From Sorghum bicolor (lineage: Eukaryota > Streptophyta > Magnoliopsida > Poales > Poaceae), in contig NC_012877.2 in NCBI RefSeq assembly GCF_000003195.3, positions 21,292,294-21,356,293 of the forward strand: a DNA stretch of 64,000 bases, written 5' to 3'. The translations under genes and the position numbers were made by a program. Each line of letters opens with the position of its first letter. Within the stretch, counting starts at the first letter, position 1. This document shows positions 57,895 to 64,000 of the stretch, piece after piece. The notes under the pieces were generated by a model that worked only from the letters and a program-made list of their open reading frames with translations, was not told the DNA's origin and made no database searches.

Positions 57895-60108
57895 AACTCC
57901 CCCAAGCTTACCTCTTGCTCGTCCCTGAGCAAGGATGAACTCAAGAGTTCCTGCAGTGGTTTCATTTCTTAGAAGTACACACGCATTTAAGCAAGATCTC
58001 ATCTCTGAGTTAGAATAAACTGTTTAGACTTAAAACTTACTTACTTTACCTAAACCATAGGATTTGTAACCGTCACTTCTGTCTTGAGTGGTTAAAAGAT
58101 AGAACAGTCTAGCCAAGTGCCATGTCTCTTATTCTTGATCAGCTATAGCTCTGGGGTTTTTTGCAGATTTTCAAATAAAACTCAAAGATTCCTTGTATGA
58201 TTCTCTCAGATCTCTCTTTTGTGGTATTTTTGGATCCTTACCAAGGCAGTGATGGTATATGCCTTCTCTCAAGATATGTAGTATTTGTGGTATGAAGCAT
58301 AGTGACATTGTCTTCTCTCTCACCCTACTCTAATAAGGCTTTAATATCTGGAGCTCATAGGTGGGAGATAAAGTATACATACTTACAAGACATTTATTGC
58401 ATAGTCAAACCATGGATCCAAAGAAACAAATCAATAAGCCAAATCAAGATGTGCATGTGTGGCGAATGAATGGTGTATGGTGATGATGGTGATAACAATG
58501 GTGAAAACAATGGTGGTGGAAGTCTAATTCTACTTTTGCTCTTTGAGGGGATACATACCTTCCTTGCTTTTGAAACTTTATGAGGAGAATGAGATGCTCT
58601 TCTTTTTCTTTTCTCTCAGGTGGGTATCTTGCACCCCTAATTCTACTGTCGGACACTTGTCCATTTTTACCTCTCGTCTCACTTTTTCTTTTCTTTCGAG
58701 GTTCCGAGCACTTGCTCCTTTTTATTTCCTCGTATATATATATATATATTTTTTCTTCTTTTCTTTTTTTTTCTTCTCTCTTTTTTTTTAAGAGCACTCA
58801 TCTCTTGAGATAATATAGCAAGTGGTAGTAACAAGATAACTTGAGCATTTATTTCACAAGGGAAAGACAGAAATATTTTTGGTTATTCTCTCCCGGATTA
58901 AGAGTAGAATATTTTTGAGTGGTTCTGGAGATAGAAATGGATGGATATATGTGGATGGTACTTCCGTAATAGAAGTAGCATATATGAGTGGACGTGCAAG
59001 TGAAATCTTGATTTAACCACATGACAAGCTCCTAAGGGTCTACACAGCTTGACCACATTCAATGCTCATAAGCAGTAAATAGTAAATGTGTGGCTCCAAG
59101 TCTAATAAGCATGTATATATGGCTGTGGTAGGAATTTAAACTCTCATCATACAGGAACTCATCATGCAACATTTTAAAGATTTTCAAAGATAAAATTCTC
59201 CAGAATTCTAGCATCTCTAGGAACAGATAAACAGCAGCTCAACCTTCCCATATCGTATCCGTTAACAACTTAGACTTCAGATCAAGTTTTCATCCCACAA
59301 GTTTAGATCTAGAGCAAGCTTTAAATTATAACAGTTATGTCTAAACTTGAGAGAGAACTTTAAATTTGCAAATTAGGCAGAGCAACTATTCATCATATCC
59401 ATGCTAGAGTTTTATTATTAAGATTCATAGCAAACTTTGTTTATTTATTTATTTATTTATTTAGCAAACTAAGAAAAGATATATATATATATAAGCATAA
59501 AATCTTTATTTGGTTTTTTATAGTTTATGTATTTTAATATTCTAATATAGTATAAGTATAAAGATAGATAGAAATACTTATCGAGATAAATGGGGGTGCT
59601 CTCCCCCAAGCTGAATTTTGACGTAATTTCTCTTGATGTAGCTAGCAGGTGGCAAAGGTGTGTTTGAAAGTCAGCAGTATTCTGACAGCGATTAGAATGT
59701 CCTCCGTCTGCTAGTCTTCTTGATTCTTAAATTCTGTGGAGCTCAAATAGACAACAAAGCTTGTGGAACTGATTAAGTGTTAGCATAAATATCTAGCCTT
59801 TATCATGTTGAGACTCCTTAATAAATATTAATCCCTGTTTTTATATTTTTATTTTTATAAAGCAGAAAAATATTTATTTTATTTTTATGCCACCACAGTG
59901 AATGTACTTATGGGTTTTATGCCATGAGCATACTCACATGGGGCTTACTATTTTTTTAGCATTTTTATTTTCTTTTCAAGATAGCATGAACCTGATTAAC
60001 TAAGCAAACTATAATTGAATAATTGAAAGGAAAAGGATAACTACCAAGTTTACCTCTTGGCAAGGCGTTCGGTGTTTTTAAGTCCTCCGAATGGGACTCC
60101 TTGTGTTT
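57895..60108 (-). other. Polypurine tract and untranslated 3' interior of H
   Basis: The tract is at 57895-57909. The remainder is colinear with A1. The purine-rich block (about 58580-58790) is enlarged by TA and CTT runs and gives a 117-codon - strand frame (58797-58444) with a basic core like that in A1. No recognised gene. Confidence 0.6.
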
Positions 60109-61239
60109 TCAGTCGTCCTGGGATTCGCTAGGTGGCGTAGTCGGTGATTCCGGTGGTGCCTCCTCTTTGTGTATAACTATCTTTTCTTTCTGACTCGGTG
60201 CTACGGTCTCCTCAGGACAGTTCTGTTCAAGTTGTATGTCTTCAGTCCTTATCACTTCTCCTTCGTAGTCTACCCATCCGTCCTTGATGATTTGCCTCCT
60301 CTGGTTGCGGTTGCGTTGTCTTCTTTTTGTCCTGACCTGCTTAGAATCTTCAACTATATAGTTAGAATCATTAAAGTAGTGGCGTACCTTCTCAGAGGGG
60401 AAGTGCATGTGGACTTCTCCGGTTCCAATATAGATAAGGGCTTTGATAGTGTTTAGGAACGGTCTTCCAATGATGGTGGGTGGATCATACTCGTCTTTTC
60501 CCATGTCAATGTCCTAAAAATCATCTGGAGCTGAATGTATCTTGGTTGTAGGAGCATGGTTCCATGCAGGAGCTGATAAGTGACTGCGGCCATTATGTTG
60601 TCGTTAGATCCGGTGTCATAGAGTGTCTTCTGAAAAGAGTATCTGTTGATTGTGCATTCGATGCTTGGAACACCAGGGTCGTCCTTCTTGATCAAGAAAG
60701 GTGACTTGAGTCGACTATCTTGACCTCTTTGAACTGCAGTGACCATCTTAGCTGACTCGGTCCACATTTGCTTGTTCCTGTTCCTCCTGTTGGTCCTCTT
60801 CCTTGGTTCATGTCGGGATTGCTCTGAAATTTGTGTAGTCTTGTTCTTGAAGGAAAGTCTCCTTCTTCCCCTTGATGTAGAGACTGATCTTGGTAGCATT
60901 AGCGTAGATGACAGCTCTGGTGTTTAGGAATGGCCTCCCTAAGATGATGGGTGCTCTCTCCTCAGTACCAGTCTCTATCACCACGAAGTTTGCTGGAGCG
61001 TACAAGGTACCACTCGGACACAGAGGTTCTTTATCCTTTTGGTGCATCATTTGATTAGGTGTGGACCTTGACATCTGCACCTTTTGATACGGTGTCACCC
61101 ATCTTCTTTGTTTGTCCAGTAGTTCGAAGTGCGGTGTTGGCAATATCCTGCTCAGTGTGTTTGTGCTCGTAGATCCAGGTCCTTCACTTGGTGAAGTCTG
61201 GGAGTTGTAAAACTCCTCCATGTTTTGCTTGAAGTGTAC
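60109..61239 (-). pseudogene. Degraded protease region of H
   Basis: Read downward from 61239: a leader peptide (MEEFYNSQT at 61221), then the second half of protease 1 (A-P-I-I-L-G-R-P-F-L-N), but its active site is missing. A frameshift near 60870 leads into the basic linker and protease 2 (Y-D-T-G-S-N at about 60615). Another frameshift near 60510 separates this from the I-I-G-R-P-F-L half, which ends at 60109. No gag core or zinc knuckle is left. The product cannot work as a protease pair. Confidence 0.8.
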
Positions 61240-62289
61240 CTGTTTATAGAGACAAGGCAGAGATCAAGTGCATGGGCCCTGTTAGTGGAAAACACCAACA
61301 GAACCAAAAGTGTATTTGTTCTTCTCTAACCTTAAACATAGTGAGCAAGACAAAGTTGATGGATCATGAGTGTAGCATTTAAAACATTTGTTAGATCAGA
61401 TGGCTCAACCTAATGGAAAGATAATCTATCTATATTTATGTTTTGTTTATATCTTCCAAAGATTTAAATGTGCAATACTTTAGCTTATATGATTAGGAGT
61501 ATGGGATCACGAAGGTAGTACTAAGAACAAAGATTAAAGGACTAAACATGCTGAATCAGTTAGATTGGTTAATTTAGAGTTATACATGTTTGTCTCTTTA
61601 TTTATGTGAACGCTAGAACCAAGGAGAAGCTTATAAAAGTGATAGTCAAGTACCTTAAAATATTACCTTACTTGAAGAGTGACGGTACAGCATTACCTTG
61701 TGGAAGCTTTCCTTTCTTAGTGGTTGTGCATCGTGTTTGTGGTACTCTTTGTCTTGTTCCATGGATCATCTCTCTATGACGAATGAGCTATGTCTTCCTT
61801 GTGCAAATCGTTAAACCTCATGTGTCACTTTCTTCATCTCCAATGTGAGTTTATCTCAGGACTTCCCAGGTTGATATTGAAAGTTCTCCTGCAGGGGTTA
61901 GTCCCACAAAATATACCAATATCTACTCAAGCAGTTTTTAGTTCAGTAACCAAACTAGACTCCATGTCTAATCAGATTAAGGAAGGCTATTTAACCTAAG
62001 CACCACGCTTAATTTAAATGCCAATGGAAGTATGTCGAGTACTTCCAAACCAACACTTACTAGGATAAACAAAGGTAGCATGATGGCATTTATAGAGATC
62101 TACTCAAGTGCAGATGAAGTAGTGTGATTAGTATTTAACAAATTGAGCATGTCTCAAAGGTAAGGACAACCAACATAGCAACATGGCAAAGGATGTTTTT
62201 ATGTAAAGTACTCCCCTAAGCTTGAATTTTGCGAAATTCAAGTTTGGATGAATTTAATTCAATGTTGCATGATGATTGGTTGGACATAC
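61240..62289 (-). other. Possible intron in the leader of H
   Basis: A CAAG|GTATGT donor (62290/62289) and an AAACAG|GT acceptor (61240/61239) match those in B. The 1050 nt between are AT-rich, include decayed motifs shared with B, and hold no recognised gene. A + strand 62-codon frame at 62229-62417 spans the donor region. Confidence 0.4.
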
Positions 62290-62537
62290 CTTGTGCTTGT
62301 CATTCATCTGATCTTCTTGCTCCAATCCTGGAAAGGTTAGTGGCAAGAATACCCGAAGAAATATTTCTACAATTATCTCATATGCTCAATACACAAGGCA
62401 ATGTTGCAAATAATTAGAAGTTCATGTTACGATCTGATAAGTGCTTGTTTAAGGATGCTAAGCTTATCCTTGGGAAACCATTAATTTATGTCGGCGAAGT
62501 GGTTTCCCCTCCAACGCTGACCTATATCAAGATCAAC

Positions 62538-63464
62538 TCAACGAGATCTGCAATATTTATTATAGACATATGCATCGACAACCGCCCTTTTAAAGTTTTT
62601 ATAAATAAAAAGGAAGAGGGGGTTGGAGATCTCAAATGTGGTGATGATGGAGAGACCGATTGATTGGGGAGATGTTTTATATGAGCAAGGACTTGGTAAG
62701 GTATTTATGAAATAACTTCCATGCTCACTGTTGTTTCTCTCATTCTCAAACTCCAAGGATGATTCTTCATGAATGCTTAAAATTCCTCTAGGATTGTCTC
62801 TCAAGTTCGTTTTATCTATCCATTCAATGGTGATAGCACATGGATTTTTAATGCCCTCTAACCATCGATGTTGCTCTTCTCGATCCTCCTTCTTATGCAT
62901 GGGACGTCTAGAGAGATTCATGGGATTATCGGGAGGTTCAAGAGAAAGAGCATAGTAGAAATTATTAATCTCAAGGATGGGTTGGATAGCCGAATTATGG
63001 GATTGAAATGTTTGGAAATCGGCTATTGAAACTTCCTTTCCTCTTCTAGGAGATGATTCCTTCTCTATCTCTAGGATATTTTTATGAAGACTAGTACAAG
63101 AAGGATGTCCACAAATGAAGACATACCTTCCTTTACTAATAGATAAAGAAAGAAGGACTCTACCAAAGGTTATATGATTAAGACCAATGTGAAAATATCT
63201 AGGAAAAACATGGTCTTGTAGGGCTAGGTCTAAACCAGAATTTATAGAAAGATTAATAGATTCCCTAGGTGTAGCTAAAAGTGCATTATCTTCTTGATTA
63301 AAAGATAGGACCTCGGCTATAGAAAAGGGTTGGTTTTGACCTATTGCAATCAACTCCGGACACAGATTATAATTAGGGGCAGGACATGTTGACTCCCATG
63401 GTCTATGGCTGGTCTCCGAAGGTGCAAAGAATTCAATAATAGGTATGGAATTTGAGTTATCCAT
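62538..63464 (-). CDS. Unknown 308-residue ORF in gag position of H
   Basis: The frame is open from ATG at 63464 (MDNSNSIPI) to the stop at 62538. Upstream codons exist to 63644 but would translate the primer site and LTR, so I choose 63464, about 95 nt after the primer site. I do not recognise a family. It is mostly hydrophilic, with an F-I-C-G-H-P-S-C motif near residue 135, a charged stretch K-K-E-D-R-E-E-Q-H near residue 210, and a basic C-terminus ending N-K-Y-C-R-S-R. It lacks the gag core, zinc knuckle and protease motifs. There is no signal peptide or membrane segment. Its position is where gag begins in A1. B retains only the last 50 or so residues. It is the only long uninterrupted frame in H. 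It may be a captured host sequence or a very diverged gag; both are guesses. Confidence 0.55.
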   Translation of the reverse strand: MDNSNSIPIIEFFAPSETSHRPWESTCPAPNYNLCPELIAIGQNQPFSIAEVLSFNQEDNALLATPRESINLSINSGLDLALQDHVFPRYFHIGLNHITFGRVLLSLSISKGRYVFICGHPSCTSLHKNILEIEKESSPRRGKEVSIADFQTFQSHNSAIQPILEINNFYYALSLEPPDNPMNLSRRPMHKKEDREEQHRWLEGIKNPCAITIEWIDKTNLRDNPRGILSIHEESSLEFENERNNSEHGSYFINTLPSPCSYKTSPQSIGLSIITTFEISNPLFLFIYKNFKRAVVDAYVYNKYCRSR

Positions 63465-63558
63465 AAAGATAAAAATAAATAGATAAAAGAATAAAAGTAT
63501 AAAAGTATAATACAAGATAATAGCAAGATTCAAAGTTATCTCAGCAAACCGTCTTTCT

Positions 63559-63575
63559 CCCCGGCAACGGCGCCA
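63559..63575 (-). promoter_or_regulatory. tRNA-Asp primer binding site of H
   Basis: CCCCGGCAACGGCGCCA on the + strand, 8 nt from the LTR at 63584. Confidence 0.92.
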
Positions 63576-63583
63576 GAAATGCT

Positions 63584-64000
63584 TGTTGATATTTGGTAAC
63601 GCAATTAGAAAATGATCCGCAAGCGCACGGATATCGGTGAGCATTTCACCCGGGAGGTTTTCCAGAGTATAGTATTTATATTTTTACCACTGGGAGAAAG
63701 GGTGCATCTGACTAACCAAATCTATTGCTATTATCCCTTTAGGCTACAAAGAATGTCTCTCGATGTGAGTGATGTATAGAGAAGACTGCAACCGTAGTCT
63801 CGTTCTAACCTTGGTAAGGATGATCTATTGTTCTATTGGGGAGGCTCACGGAATCTAGACAACACAAAGGATGTTCGACCCGCACCTATAAACCTACCCG
63901 TCCTGCTAACGAGATGTGATCTACAAAGGTAGCTCGGAAATGTCACGTTCCTCGCTACTACCACGGTCCAGCTAGTCAGGGGATATCTATGAGTACCCTA
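63584..64000 (-). repeat. 5' LTR of H, partial (window edge)
   Basis: The first 417 bp of the right LTR, matching 56663-57079 with about three substitutions. It continues past the window. Confidence 0.92.

Larger units (their letters stand above)
56663..64000 (-). mobile_element. Pol-less Athila-type element H, inserted in G, runs off the window
   Basis: Left LTR 56663-57894 (1232 bp), interior 57895-63583, right LTR from 63584 to beyond the window. In the 417 bp that can be compared the LTRs differ at only about three sites, so this is one of the youngest insertions here. The left flank ends GAAAA (56658-56662); the right target duplication is outside the window. It carries a degraded protease region and a 308-codon unknown frame next to the primer site. 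Confidence 0.9.

Noticed and set aside
62424..62663. + strand frame opposite the unknown ORF of H, also partly open in B (33691-33876)
   Set aside because: It reads plausibly, but B and H differ mostly by amino-acid changes in this frame and it is antisense to the element. I could not decide between strands and chose the longer frame that starts after the primer site.

Overview
The window looks like a block of repeat-rich nuclear DNA from a grass (Poaceae). I see no ordinary host gene. Essentially all of it can be assigned to nested and truncated LTR retrotransposons of the Ty3/gypsy superfamily. The grass call rests on resemblance to grass element types: long-LTR Del/Tekay-like chromoviruses, Tat-lineage elements with an antisense gene behind pol, and Athila-lineage elements primed by tRNA-Asp. 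The species cannot be told from the sequence.

Layout, left to right. F (about 1-4660, + strand) is the 3' end and long LTR of a Del/Tekay-like element. It sits in the integrase frame of E (4661-18222, + strand), a Tat-lineage element of which only the integrase C-terminus, a spliced antisense gene, the 3' polypurine region and the 3' LTR remain. A1 (9095-17389, - strand) is a complete 8.3 kb pol-less Athila-type element inserted in E just before E's LTR. D (18223-25426, + strand) is a truncated Del/Tekay-like element with LTR, primer site, coiled-coil leader ORF, gag and protease. D is cut off inside pol and joined to C (25427-44698, + strand), a Tat-lineage element with gag, protease, RT, two RNase H domains, integrase, and an antisense plant-mobile-domain gene. 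C is split by B (27804-35307, - strand), which has a 5-bp target duplication. A2 (44699-52987, - strand) is a sister of A1 whose outer left LTR edge is lost in a short-homology junction with C's 3' LTR. G (52988-56662) and H (56663-64000, running out of the window) are further relatives of A and B, also on the - strand, with H inserted in G.

A, B, G and H form one set of related non-autonomous elements. They share a 17-nt tRNA-Asp primer site, a polypurine tract of the AAGCTTGGGGGAG type and an almost identical U3 promoter half. Their R-U5 halves belong to four different types. None encodes RT, RNase H or integrase in this window. A1 and A2 keep an 882-codon frame for gag followed by two different aspartic protease domains in tandem. 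B, G and H have lost most or all of gag. H instead has a 308-codon frame of unknown function directly after the primer site. These elements would need reverse transcriptase and integrase from another element to move.

Every coding region is damaged, except the unknown frame in H and short fragments. Most stops that can be compared between copies are C-to-T changes at Gln codons, as expected for old cytosine methylation. All exon and domain calls come from reading the sequence by eye; no database search or alignment program was run.
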